From an uncultured Bacteroidales bacterium (GTDB lineage: Bacteria; Bacteroidota; Bacteroidia; Bacteroidales; UBA932), in assembly GCA_905234475.1 (NCBI GenBank), contig CAJOHX010000005.1, positions 1 to 64,000 on the forward strand: 64,000 bases of DNA, read 5' to 3'. The notes beneath the pieces were generated by a model that worked only from the letters and a program-made list of their open reading frames with translations, had not been told where the DNA came from and did no database searches. The position numbers and the translations under genes are program-made. Shown here one piece after another: positions 1-9,167 of this stretch. The stretch's first letter is position 1; each line of letters starts with the position of its first letter.

Positions 1-213
1 TACTTCAGAGCCATGGTATCAGAAACCGAAAGAGAAGACATCGCCGCCGCCAACTACGAAGACGGCTTCAATGATGGCATGGAGAAGGGCATGGAGAAGG
101 GCATGGAGAAGAAAGCCTTCGACACCGCCCGGCGGATGTTGGAGAAGCAATACCCAGCTGAGGTTATCGCAGAACTAACCGGCATCACTGAAGAGCAGGT
201 CCGGGCGCTGTAG
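1..213 (+). CDS. C-terminal part of Rpn/PD-(D/E)XK nuclease family transposase-like protein (5' end outside window)
   Basis: Reading frame is open from base 1 (YFRAMVSETERED...); GMEKGMEKGMEK repeat followed by ...AELTGITEEQVRAL tail typical of the family C-terminus. Confidence 0.6.
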   Translation, partial: YFRAMVSETEREDIAAANYEDGFNDGMEKGMEKGMEKKAFDTARRMLEKQYPAEVIAELTGITEEQVRAL

Positions 214-242
214 CCATCGTCCTGTAGATACTAAGACCCACA

Positions 243-434
243 TCAGTCATCCTGACCTGCAAGCTTCTTCAGCCGCTTGCGGTCATAGACCTTCTTCGAT
301 TTGTGGGTAAACCGCCGGAAAGAAACAGGCTTCCCGTGCTCGGCAATCTCTTCGAGCCGGGCTGCCCTGCGGTTGGCCAGCATAAAGTCGGCCTCCGTGA
401 TCCGCAGCTTCTTCTGTTTCCGCTTCGGTTTCAT
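243..434 (-). CDS. Small basic conserved hypothetical protein
   Basis: 63-aa ORF MKPKRKQKKLRITEADFMLANRRAARLEE..., lysine/arginine-rich. Confidence 0.5.
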   Translation of the reverse strand: MKPKRKQKKLRITEADFMLANRRAARLEEIAEHGKPVSFRRFTHKSKKVYDRKRLKKLAGQDD

Positions 435-492
435 ATCTGTTTAGCCATACGAAATTAGTCATTTCTCCGCAAATGGCCAAACCCCGGGATCT

Positions 493-583
493 CTGCCGGG
501 AGCGGAAAAGGCCCCCAGCGCTCCCCGGAAGCAAAAAAAACGGCTGCCGGGAGCGGAAAAGGCCCCCAGCGCTCCCGGGAAGC
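493..583. repeat. Two tandem 40-bp direct repeats, each a hairpin (CGGGAGCG...CGCTCCCG)
   Basis: Copies at 493-532 and 544-583, near identical: ctgccgggagcggaaaaggcccccagcgctcccgggaagc. Confidence 0.75.
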
Positions 584-623
584 GAAAATAGTGGAGCTTT
601 TCCTTTTTTTCTGTGATTCTCTC

Positions 624-631
624 TATATTTG
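624..631 (+). promoter_or_regulatory. Bacteroidota -7 box TATATTTG upstream of the carboxylesterase
   Basis: Exact match to TAnnTTTG. Confidence 0.6.
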
Positions 632-652
632 CGGATACAAATGTACCGTCCT

Positions 653-2221
653 ATGCTTAAGTTCTGTCAGAGACTCCTTCTCGCTGCGGTCGCGGTGGCA
701 GCGGCCTGCGCCTGCGCTCCTTCCGATCCGCTCGTCGTCCGCACCCAATCCGGCCTGGTCAAGGGCATCGAAGAAGAGGGCACGCTTGCCTTCAAGGGCA
801 TCCCGTATGCCAAAGTCGAACGCTTCATGCCCCCGCAGCCCGTGGACAAATGGGACACGGTAATGGTCTGCGACCATTTCGGCCCGCAGGTGATGCAGGG
901 CAACGGCCGGCGACCGATGCCTGAGAGCATGATGTCGGAGAAGAATTCCTGCGTGCTGAACGTCTGGACCACGGACACGAAGGCCCGCAAGCCGGTCATG
1001 CTGTGGATCCACGGCGGCGGCTTCGATTCCGGCTCCGCCGCGGGCAATCCCGGCATGGGCCTGGCGAAGCAGGACGTGGTGGTGGTGAGCCTCAACCACC
1101 GGCTCAACATTCTCGGATTCCTCGACCTGTCCACCTTCGGTGAGAAATACAAGCACTCCGGCATGGTCGGCATGCTCGACATCGTGCAGGCCCTGGAGTG
1201 GATCCGGGACAACATCAAGGCCTTCGGCGGCGATCCGTCCAACGTGACCATTTTCGGCGAATCCGGAGGTGGCGGCAAGGTCGGCACCCTGATGTGCATG
1301 CCTGCCGCGAAGGGGCTGTTCCACAAGGCCATCATCATGAGCGGCACCATCCTTAATGTCAACACCAAGGCGATGACCGAAGAGCTCGGGCGCGCCGTCG
1401 TGGCGCAGCTCGGCCTGGGGCCGGACCAGCTGGACCAGCTCGCAGAGGTCCCGTATGCCGAACTGGTCGAGGCCGGCCAGAAGGCGATGGCCGCAAGCAT
1501 CGGCACCCGCACTCCGGGCACGCCGATGATGTGGGGCTTCGGTCCGGCGCCGGATGGGGAAGTGCTGCTCCAGCAGCCGTTCCAGCCCGATTTCGCCGAG
1601 ATCTCCTCGGATGTGCCCCTGATGATCGGGACGACCTTCAACGAACTCCAGCGCGCCGTGTACAACACCCCTATGACCCTGGACGAGGCCAAGGTGCAGC
1701 TGAAAGCGACCTTCGGCGACCGGGTGGATGAATATGTCTCCGCCTTCGCCCAGGCATGGCCGGATTACATCCCGCAGGACCTCCTGTCAATCGACATGAT
1801 GTTCCGTCCCAAGACCCTGATCACCGCGGATGCCGTCGCGCCCGTGCGCAAGGCGCCCACCTATATGTATATGTTCACGTGGGCGTCGCCCGTCGACCAC
1901 AATTCCGCCCACGGCTCGGAGCTGAACTTCTGCTTCAACACGCCGAACCTCCACGGCCGGGTGCTTCCCGAGCCGTCCGAGGCCGACTGGCAGCTGGCGG
2001 AGAACATGAGCCGCAGTTGGGCCAACTTCGCCCGGACGGGCAATCCCAACGTCGATGGCCTGCCGGCCTGGAAGCCCTACGCGCCGGAGAACGGCGAGTG
2101 CTTCATTTTTGATTACGAATGCCATGTGCGCAACAATTTCGACCGCCCCTTGCAGCAGATCCTGAACGACTGCTGCTTCAAGCAGCTGGATGCTTTAAAA
2201 TCAGCGCACAAAACAGAATAG
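653..2221 (+). CDS. Type-B carboxylesterase/lipase family lipoprotein
   Basis: MLKFCQRLLLAAVAVAAACAC signal; GESGGGGKVG nucleophile elbow; ORF track start (TTG 629) overlaps the -7 box so the start is moved to 653. Confidence 0.8.
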   Translation: MLKFCQRLLLAAVAVAAACACAPSDPLVVRTQSGLVKGIEEEGTLAFKGIPYAKVERFMPPQPVDKWDTVMVCDHFGPQVMQGNGRRPMPESMMSEKNSCVLNVWTTDTKARKPVMLWIHGGGFDSGSAAGNPGMGLAKQDVVVVSLNHRLNILGFLDLSTFGEKYKHSGMVGMLDIVQALEWIRDNIKAFGGDPSNVTIFGESGGGGKVGTLMCMPAAKGLFHKAIIMSGTILNVNTKAMTEELGRAVVAQLGLGPDQLDQLAEVPYAELVEAGQKAMAASIGTRTPGTPMMWGFGPAPDGEVLLQQPFQPDFAEISSDVPLMIGTTFNELQRAVYNTPMTLDEAKVQLKATFGDRVDEYVSAFAQAWPDYIPQDLLSIDMMFRPKTLITADAVAPVRKAPTYMYMFTWASPVDHNSAHGSELNFCFNTPNLHGRVLPEPSEADWQLAENMSRSWANFARTGNPNVDGLPAWKPYAPENGECFIFDYECHVRNNFDRPLQQILNDCCFKQLDALKSAHKTE

Positions 2222-2237
2222 TTACAACTAAAATACA

Positions 2238-2927
2238 ATGAAAAAGATTGCTTTGCTGGCCCTTGCGGCCCTGATCACCGTCCCGGTGTTTGCCCAGGAA
2301 GAGGCGTGGGACGGACTCGTGTATGCTTCTCCGAATGATGTCGTCCGCTTCGAAGTGCTGTCCAGTGTCGGCTACGGATATCATATCGTCAACACACAGG
2401 ATTTCCGTTCCAATGCCTCCAGTGAGTATTTCCTCAATCTGATGAGCCTGGGGCTTTATCCCATTGACGCCATCGGCTTCGAGCTGGGGCTGGATCTGAT
2501 GTTCAACAATTTCGGCTCCCGCACTCATGCCTTCACGCTGAACCAGGAGCGTAAGGTCCAGGCCACGGATTTCTCCCAGTTTGAGGTCGGCACCCTGGAC
2601 CGCCATCGCGGAGACTTCAATATCTTCAGCCTGAACGCACCGCTGGTCGTTAAGTTCCGCGCCGGGGAATTCTGGATTGGGGGCGGGGCCGTGGCCTCGC
2701 TGAACCTGCTGGGGAGTACGAACTACTATTACCGTCAGGACTACCGCACGGTGGAAGTTACCGAACGGAGGGCGAAACTCAACACCTTTACGTATGGTCT
2801 GGTGGCGACGCTGGGCTACAACGGCTTCGGGGCCTACTTCAAGTATTATCCCAAGACGTCCCGCCTGCTGCCCGCGGGCAGCGTGGACATGAGCTACATG
2901 ACGATTGGTTTCGTCTTCGACTACTAG
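2238..2927 (+). CDS. Outer-membrane beta-barrel family protein
   Basis: Signal peptide MKKIALLALAALITVPVFAQ and alternating beta pattern ending ...YMTIGFVFDY. Confidence 0.6.
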   Translation: MKKIALLALAALITVPVFAQEEAWDGLVYASPNDVVRFEVLSSVGYGYHIVNTQDFRSNASSEYFLNLMSLGLYPIDAIGFELGLDLMFNNFGSRTHAFTLNQERKVQATDFSQFEVGTLDRHRGDFNIFSLNAPLVVKFRAGEFWIGGGAVASLNLLGSTNYYYRQDYRTVEVTERRAKLNTFTYGLVATLGYNGFGAYFKYYPKTSRLLPAGSVDMSYMTIGFVFDY

Positions 2928-2935
2928 GCGCGCGC

Positions 2936-3283
2936 CTATTTCATCCGCGCCTGGATGGCGGCGAGGAGGTCCTTTTTCTTCCAGCAGCCGAGTTTGGTCC
3001 GGGTGCCGTCCTTCTCGATGATGTAGAAGGTCTTCAGGATGCCGCTTTTGAGTTCCTGGATATCAGACAGATCGAAGGCCCTGGGAGGCTCTTTGGGATC
3101 GATGTCCGGGTCGAAGAAGAAATAGAGTTTATCTGCGGTCAGTGCGAACTGGCCATAGTGGGGGTCGGCAGCGCTGAGGTGCAGGACCGCGCCGCTTTTG
3201 AAGGTGCTTACCGGGTGAACTTTTTCGATGGTGAAGTCGTCGCTTAGGATTTGCATCGTGGTGTTGGTTTTGGTTTCAGTCAT
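2936..3283 (-). CDS. Hypothetical protein (start possibly 3256)
   Basis: 115-aa ORF; a TATATTTA box overlaps the first ATG, favouring the internal M (MQILSDDF). Confidence 0.5.
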   Translation of the reverse strand: MTETKTNTTMQILSDDFTIEKVHPVSTFKSGAVLHLSAADPHYGQFALTADKLYFFFDPDIDPKEPPRAFDLSDIQELKSGILKTFYIIEKDGTRTKLGCWKKKDLLAAIQARMK

Positions 3284-3291
3284 AAATATAG

Positions 3292-3324
3292 AACAAGCGG
3301 CGATAGGGTGTATCGCCGCTTGTT
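3292..3324 (-). terminator. 14-bp perfect stem hairpin downstream of the porin-like gene
   Basis: AACAAGCGGCGATA-gggtg-TATCGCCGCTTGTT. Confidence 0.6.
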
Positions 3325-3367
3325 ACATTTGGGCTATCAGCAAAAGATTTTGGCGCCTTATTGAAAA

Positions 3368-4399
3368 TCAGCGCTTAATCACATCCAGGCGCCAGGTGAT
3401 GCCGATGTCGAAATTGTCGATACCGATGCTGCTGCTCTTGAAATACACGGCGTGCAGGCGCAGCCGGTCGCGGTCGGGCAGGGGGAAGAATTCCACGCCG
3501 CAGCCGGCGTAGATGTTCTTCGTGCCGGGCGCGACGGCGAGGTCCAGCGCGCGGCCCAGGGCGTCCACGTTCTCGATGGCGTTCTCCTCATATCCCGCCT
3601 TGGCGCAGAGGTTCCATTTGCCCACGGTCCAGATGATCTTCGAGATGACAGTGTAGTCCGAGAAGAAACGGTCCTGGCCGCGTCCCGCGCGGTTCATCCA
3701 TTCCACGTCCACGGCCAGCGGGCCGAAGATGAAACGGTTGCCCAGGGCGATGTAGTTGATCGTGCGGTGGAACTCGTCTTCCACAAAGTTGACGCTCCAG
3801 AGGGTGTTCCACCAGGGAGCGAAACTGCCGAACCATTCGAAATTGTAAGCGTACAGGTTCTGGAATCCCAGGGAGAGGGGAGAGTTGCAGAACTGGAAGG
3901 CGAGGGTCTGCTCCGGCAGGAACTCATATTCGGCGTTGACGCCGAAGGAGAAGCCCTGGTAGAGGTTATTACAGAAGTTGCTGTAGTAGTAGACGTCGAT
4001 CGGGACGGCGTCGAATTCGTAGCCGCCGATGTAGAGGGCGTTCTTGCCCACGGTGAACGACAGTTTGGGGGTCGCGTGCCATTTCAGGTACAGGAAATCC
4101 GTTGCGTTGAACATGTTGCGCTCGTCGAAGACCTTCTTGTTGAGGCGCTGGCGGACGCGGAAATCCAGTTTTTCGCCCAGCGATCCGCGGATGTTGAGGT
4201 TGAAATGGTCGCCGGTGAACTGGCTGTTGTACTGCCCGCCGGCGACCTCCTGGTGGAAGGATGCGCGGGTGTCGAAATAGAGTTGTGAGATCTGTACCTG
4301 GGCGGATGCCGCCTGGCAGAGCAGCATGGCGGCCGGTATTATGAGAACAAACAGTCCTTTTTTCATCGATTGAAGGTTTTCAATGGAAATTGAGTGCAA
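3368..4399 (-). CDS. Porin-like outer-membrane protein (phosphate-selective porin O/P-like)
   Basis: Signal peptide ending ASAQ; QLYFDTRASFHQE...; beta-rich, terminal ...FDIGITWRLDV. Confidence 0.6.
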   Translation of the reverse strand: MHSISIENLQSMKKGLFVLIIPAAMLLCQAASAQVQISQLYFDTRASFHQEVAGGQYNSQFTGDHFNLNIRGSLGEKLDFRVRQRLNKKVFDERNMFNATDFLYLKWHATPKLSFTVGKNALYIGGYEFDAVPIDVYYYSNFCNNLYQGFSFGVNAEYEFLPEQTLAFQFCNSPLSLGFQNLYAYNFEWFGSFAPWWNTLWSVNFVEDEFHRTINYIALGNRFIFGPLAVDVEWMNRAGRGQDRFFSDYTVISKIIWTVGKWNLCAKAGYEENAIENVDALGRALDLAVAPGTKNIYAGCGVEFFPLPDRDRLRLHAVYFKSSSIGIDNFDIGITWRLDVIKR

Positions 4400-4416
4400 A
4401 TATAAGGGAAAAGCCG

Positions 4417-4424
4417 TATCTTTG
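4417..4424 (+). promoter_or_regulatory. -7 box TATCTTTG, 4 nt before ATG 4429
   Basis: Exact TAnnTTTG. Confidence 0.6.
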
Positions 4425-4428
4425 AAAT

Positions 4429-6111
4429 ATGAAAAGCCACATAGTAATTGTCGAAATCATTTCCACAGGATTTAACTACGTAGAAGATGTCCTTGCCCGC
4501 GGGTATCAGCCCGTCGTTGTGGAAGCCATGTATCCCGGTACGGATGAAGACCGTGCCCCCTTCCTTGAGAGCCAGGAGATGGCGCGTGACCGCCTGCCTG
4601 AAGGCACGCCGCTTATCATGGCGAATCCGGATTATGATGCCGTCCTGGCGCAGGTGCGCGCGTTCGCTCCCATCGCCGTCGTTGCGGGCAGCGAGTTCGG
4701 CGTCGAGCTTGCCACGCATCTTGCCTTCGACCTGGGGCTTCCTGGCAATCCCTGGTCCATCATCGGCAAGATGACCCGCAAGAACGAGATGCACCAGGCC
4801 CTCGCTGACCACGGCGTACGCTCCATTCGGGGACGTCTGATCCGCAGCGAGGCGGAGGCGGAAGCCTTTTACAAGGAGCTCGGAACCACCCACACCGTCA
4901 TCAAGCGTACCCGGGGTGCCGGCACGCAGGGTGTGTATCTTTGTGAGGGTTATGACGAGACGATGGCTGCCGTACGTCAGGAGCTCTCGCTGTCCGCGGA
5001 AAATGAAAACGTGGGCGACATCCTGATGCAGGAGCGTATCATCGGCAAGGAATACATCGTCAACACGGTGTCCTGCGCCGGACGGCACCGGATGGTGTCC
5101 ATGTGGACCTACGACAAGATCCAGATGAACGGCAGCAACATTTACAACTATTCGGAATCCATCAACCGCCTGGATATCGGCCACACGGCGCTGGTACGCT
5201 ACGCTTTCGACGTGCTGGATGCCATCGGGATTCAGTACGGTCCGGTACACGGGGAATATATGGTGGACGAGAAGGGCCCCGTGCTTATCGAGGTGAACTG
5301 CCGTCCGATGGGTGGCGGCATGGAGCGCCATTTTATTGAAAAGATATTTGGCCAGCACGAGACGGACAGCGCCCTGGATGCGTATATCGATCCGGTCAAA
5401 TTCGAACATGACCGCCTTCTGCCGTACCGTCCGCTTCGAAAGGGCGTGCTCAAAACCTTCATCCTGCCTTCTGACGTGACGCTGGAGTCCGCCCCGGTGC
5501 TTCAGCTGGTGCAGCAGTTGCCCAGTTTCTTCAGCGGCTCATTCGTCCGCCTGGGCCGCGATCCTTTCCTGGCCCGTACGCGGGACCTCGAGACTGCGGG
5601 CGGGTCGGCGTTCCTCGTGCATGACGACGAGCGCGTGGTGATGGAAGACTGCGCCTTCCTGCACCGGCTGGAGATGCAGTTCCCGCAGATGCTCTTCAAT
5701 GAGTTCCGGCCGGATGCTGACACCGGGGCTGTCGCCCGGATTCCGCTTGAGGCGCTTTTGCTGGAGGCCGGTTGCCATGGCTCGACCCTGGTGTTCAGCG
5801 ACACCGAGACGTCTGCGCCGGGCGCTGTCGTCGTGTCAGGCGACACCTTGGACGCTGCCTACGACAGCTACGAGAATGCCATCCTTGACTTGAGCCGTCC
5901 AGAGTCCTTTGCCGACGCCGAGAGCGTGATGGAGCAGATCTTCGTGATGCTCGGAAAGATCCGCACTGGTGGGCGTGTGCTGATCCCCGAGAGCACGTAT
6001 TGCCACCTTCCCTACGGAGCTACCGGCATGGAGATCCTCCTCCACGCCAAGGGGTTCCGCATCGAAGCCCCCCTTGCCGGCAAGGGCCGGATAATGATTG
6101 CCTCGGCGTAA
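4429..6111 (+). CDS. ATP-grasp domain protein (amino-acid ligase-like)
   Basis: MKSHIVIVEIISTG N-terminus, VIKRTRGAGTQGV and VLIEVNCRPMGGG motifs. Confidence 0.75.
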   Translation: MKSHIVIVEIISTGFNYVEDVLARGYQPVVVEAMYPGTDEDRAPFLESQEMARDRLPEGTPLIMANPDYDAVLAQVRAFAPIAVVAGSEFGVELATHLAFDLGLPGNPWSIIGKMTRKNEMHQALADHGVRSIRGRLIRSEAEAEAFYKELGTTHTVIKRTRGAGTQGVYLCEGYDETMAAVRQELSLSAENENVGDILMQERIIGKEYIVNTVSCAGRHRMVSMWTYDKIQMNGSNIYNYSESINRLDIGHTALVRYAFDVLDAIGIQYGPVHGEYMVDEKGPVLIEVNCRPMGGGMERHFIEKIFGQHETDSALDAYIDPVKFEHDRLLPYRPLRKGVLKTFILPSDVTLESAPVLQLVQQLPSFFSGSFVRLGRDPFLARTRDLETAGGSAFLVHDDERVVMEDCAFLHRLEMQFPQMLFNEFRPDADTGAVARIPLEALLLEAGCHGSTLVFSDTETSAPGAVVVSGDTLDAAYDSYENAILDLSRPESFADAESVMEQIFVMLGKIRTGGRVLIPESTYCHLPYGATGMEILLHAKGFRIEAPLAGKGRIMIASA

Positions 6112-6121
6112 AAGGGCCCGG

Positions 6122-8440
6122 ATGAGCGCGCATCATCTTTGGCTGCTTCTGTTGCTGCCGCTGGCGGCCTGCTCGCCTGCGCCGCTGGTTCTACACTATG
6201 ACCACCCTGCGAACTGTCTCGAGGAGGCGCTGCCACTCGGAAACGGGCGCCTCGGCGCGCTGGTTTACGGGGGGACGGACGAGGATCGCATTTCATTGAA
6301 TGACATTACCTTGTGGACGGGCGAACCGGACCGCGGCGCGGAGCATCCTGACCTGTTGGACGGTACTGGTGCGCACGCGGCGCAGACGATTCCCCTGATC
6401 CGGGAGGCGCTCGCGCAGGAGGACTACCGCACGGCGGAGCGCCTGCAGCGGCAGGTGCAGGGCCATTTCAGCGAATCCTACATGCCGCTCGGTACGCTCC
6501 GGATCCGACACCTTGACGGCGGCTCCGTTTCCAGTTACCGACGCTCCCTGGACCTTGCGACGGCCGTGGCCCGGACGGTGTACAAGCGTGACGGGAAGGC
6601 CTATGAGGCGTCGTATTATGTTTCTGCTCCGGATTCTGCCATCGTGGTGCGTCTGCGTGCAGACGGTGGCCTGCATGTCCGCCTCGCGTTGGATTCTCCG
6701 CTGCCGCATACGGTTTCTGCAGGTGACGGGAAGATTATCTCGGATGGCTATGCCGCCTGGCATACCCTTCCTGATTATTATGATTCCGGTGGGGAGAAGA
6801 TGCGGTACGACCCCGGGCGGGGCATCCATTTCCGTACGGTGCTGTCTGTTCGCGCTTCAGGCGGCAGCGTGTTGACGGAAGGGGACGAACTGGTGCTGGA
6901 AGGCTGTCGGGAGGCGACCCTGCTGCTGGTCAACGCCACCAGCTTCAACGGCTTCGACAAGGATCCGGTCCGGGAAGGCCGGCCGTACCGGGAGCTTGCC
7001 GATGCGCAGGCTGCGCGGGTCGTCTTGCTGGATGACGCCACGCTGCTTGCTCGTCACTTGAAGGACTACCGGTCTCTTTTCGACCGGGTCCGGCTTGACC
7101 TGGGCCGTACGTCTGCCGACATCCGGGCTTTGCCTACTGACGTTCAACTGCGGCGTTATGCGGCAGGGGAGTCAAATCCCGAACTGGAGGCGCTCTACTT
7201 CCAGTACGGCCGCTATCTGTTGATTTCTTCGTCCCGCACGCCGGGGGTGCCCGCCAACCTGCAGGGACTGTGGAACGAGAGCGTGGAGCCCCCGTGGAGC
7301 GGCAATTACACGTTGAATATCAACCTCGAAGAGAATTACTGGCCCGCCGAGGTGACCAATCTGGGCGAGCTGGCCGGGCCGCTGCTGGACTTCACGCACA
7401 GCCTGGCTGCCAACGGCCGTGGCGCTGCGTCATATTATTATGGGGTGCAGCGTGGCTGGAACACAGGGCATAATTCTGACATCTGGGCCATGGCCTGCCC
7501 GGTGGGCCTGGGGACGGGGAGTCCCAGCTGGGCCAACTGGACGATGGGCGGCGCCTGGCTGTCCACGCACCTCTGGGAGCACTGGCTGTTCAGCCGCGAC
7601 CGCGCCCGTCTGGAGCGGGACTATCCTGTGCTGCGCGGGGCGGCGGAGTTCTGCCTGGACTGGCTGGTGGAGCGGGATGGAGAACTGATTACCTCTCCCG
7701 GCACTTCGCCGGAGAATATCTATATAACGGATACGGGCGTGCGGGGTGCCACGCTATACGGAGCCACGGCCGACCTGGCCATCATCCGTGAATGCCTGAC
7801 GGACGCCGTCGCCGCCGCCCGTGAACTGGGGGTCGATGCGGATTTCGCCGCCGAAGCGGAGAGGGCGCTCTCGCGTCTGCATTCTTATCAGGTGGGCGCA
7901 GACGGGAGGCTTCAGGAATGGTACCGCGACTGGGCTGACCAGGAGCCGGAGCACCGCCACCAGTCGCATCTGATCGGGGTGTATCCGGGACATCAGATTT
8001 CGTTAGGTCCTTTGGCTGATGCAGCACGCAAGACATTGGAGATCAAAGGTTTCGAGACGACAGGCTGGAGCTGCGGCTGGCGGATCAACCTGTACGCGCG
8101 GCTGGGAGATGCGGAGAATGCCTACCGGATGTACCGGCGGATTCTGCGCTATGTCAGCCCTTCGTCCGACAGCGATGAGCCGGATTATCAGGGCGGGGGA
8201 GGCACTTACCCCAACTTGCTGGACGCGCATCCGCCTTTCCAGATCGACGGCAATTTCGGCGCCTGCGCCGGGGTGGCGGAGATGCTGCTCCAGTCGGACG
8301 CCGACGGTACGTTCACGCCGCTCCCGGCGCTGCCCGTCGCCTGGCCGTCCGGCCGTGTGACCGGCCTGCGCACCCGCGGCGGGCAGACGGTGGACATGGT
8401 CTGGCGCGGCGGCAAACTTCGCCGCCTGCGTGTCCGTTAG
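6122..8440 (+). CDS. Glycoside hydrolase family 95-like (alpha-L-fucosidase)
   Basis: LHYDHPANCLEEALPLGNGRLGALVYGG..., LQGLWNESVEPPWSGNYTLNINLEENYWPAEVTNL; start placed at MSAHHLW (6122). Confidence 0.85.
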   Translation: MSAHHLWLLLLLPLAACSPAPLVLHYDHPANCLEEALPLGNGRLGALVYGGTDEDRISLNDITLWTGEPDRGAEHPDLLDGTGAHAAQTIPLIREALAQEDYRTAERLQRQVQGHFSESYMPLGTLRIRHLDGGSVSSYRRSLDLATAVARTVYKRDGKAYEASYYVSAPDSAIVVRLRADGGLHVRLALDSPLPHTVSAGDGKIISDGYAAWHTLPDYYDSGGEKMRYDPGRGIHFRTVLSVRASGGSVLTEGDELVLEGCREATLLLVNATSFNGFDKDPVREGRPYRELADAQAARVVLLDDATLLARHLKDYRSLFDRVRLDLGRTSADIRALPTDVQLRRYAAGESNPELEALYFQYGRYLLISSSRTPGVPANLQGLWNESVEPPWSGNYTLNINLEENYWPAEVTNLGELAGPLLDFTHSLAANGRGAASYYYGVQRGWNTGHNSDIWAMACPVGLGTGSPSWANWTMGGAWLSTHLWEHWLFSRDRARLERDYPVLRGAAEFCLDWLVERDGELITSPGTSPENIYITDTGVRGATLYGATADLAIIRECLTDAVAAARELGVDADFAAEAERALSRLHSYQVGADGRLQEWYRDWADQEPEHRHQSHLIGVYPGHQISLGPLADAARKTLEIKGFETTGWSCGWRINLYARLGDAENAYRMYRRILRYVSPSSDSDEPDYQGGGGTYPNLLDAHPPFQIDGNFGACAGVAEMLLQSDADGTFTPLPALPVAWPSGRVTGLRTRGGQTVDMVWRGGKLRRLRVR

Positions 8441-8472
8441 CGATTCTATTTGGGCGAATTCCGAAATTATAC

Positions 8473-8480
8473 TATCTTTG
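8473..8480 (+). promoter_or_regulatory. -7 box TATCTTTG for tRNA-tmRNA
   Basis: Exact TAnnTTTG upstream of tRNA. Confidence 0.6.
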
Positions 8481-8504
8481 CAATCCTTATTGACCAGCGC
8501 AACA

Positions 8505-8582
8505 GGGAGATTAGCTCAGTTGGTTCAGAGCACTTGCCTTACAAGCAAGGGGTCACTGGTTCGAACCCAGTATCTCCCACCA
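8505..8582 (+). tRNA. tRNA-Val (anticodon TAC), CCA encoded
   Basis: GGGAGAT/ATCTCCC acceptor, CTTGC-CTTACAA-GCAAG anticodon arm, GTTCGAAC T-loop. Confidence 0.93.
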
Positions 8583-8592
8583 ATTATCTTTC

Positions 8593-8973
8593 GGGGATGT
8601 TCTGGTTTTGACAGCACTGACTTCGGATGGTAAGCACGTCGGGCGTAGGGGGCTGGCCCGTTAATCCCAGCCTTCGAGCCATAACTGGCAACTACAACTT
8701 TGCATACGCTTGCTAATCTCCAAGAGATTCAGCATTAATCGATTCCGCCTAGGCTGCGGGACGACGTATATCCCTCCAGCTTTAGGCCGGTTCAGTCTGG
8801 ATCCAGGGGTATCATCAAAACCGGATGCGCGGGGCAGACGCCTCTAGGACCCGCTAAGACCCGTAGTGGCCTGCCTTCCGGCAGCTCCGGGCCGACAATC
8901 AAAGAAAGGATAAGCGTGTAGAAAGCCACCTGGGGCTTTGTTTGGACGGCGGTTCGACTCCGCCCATCTCCAC
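8593..8973 (+). ncRNA. ssrA: tmRNA (one-piece)
   Basis: 5' GGGGATGTTCTGGTTTTGACA and 3' GGCGGTTCGACTCCGCCCATCTCCA; in-frame tag GNYNFAYAC* at 8687-8716. Confidence 0.9.
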
Positions 8974-9015
8974 GAAAATAGCCATCGCGGTCGCGATGGC
9001 TATTTTCGTGGAGAT
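8966..9015. repeat. Perfect 24-bp inverted repeat with 2-nt centre starting in the tmRNA acceptor strand
   Basis: ATCTCCACGAAAATAGCCATCGCG-gt-CGCGATGGCTATTTTCGTGGAGAT. Confidence 0.95.
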
Positions 9016-9167
9016 CAACCTCAACCCCCTCGGCCTGTCGGCCGGTCCCCCAGGGGACATGCGGCCTTCACTTCGTTTCGGCCGGCGGCTCCGCTGCTTC
9101 GATGCTTCGCATCTCGCTGACGCTTCACCGCGCGCCTGACGGCGCCTCGCTTCGCTCGGACTGTCCG

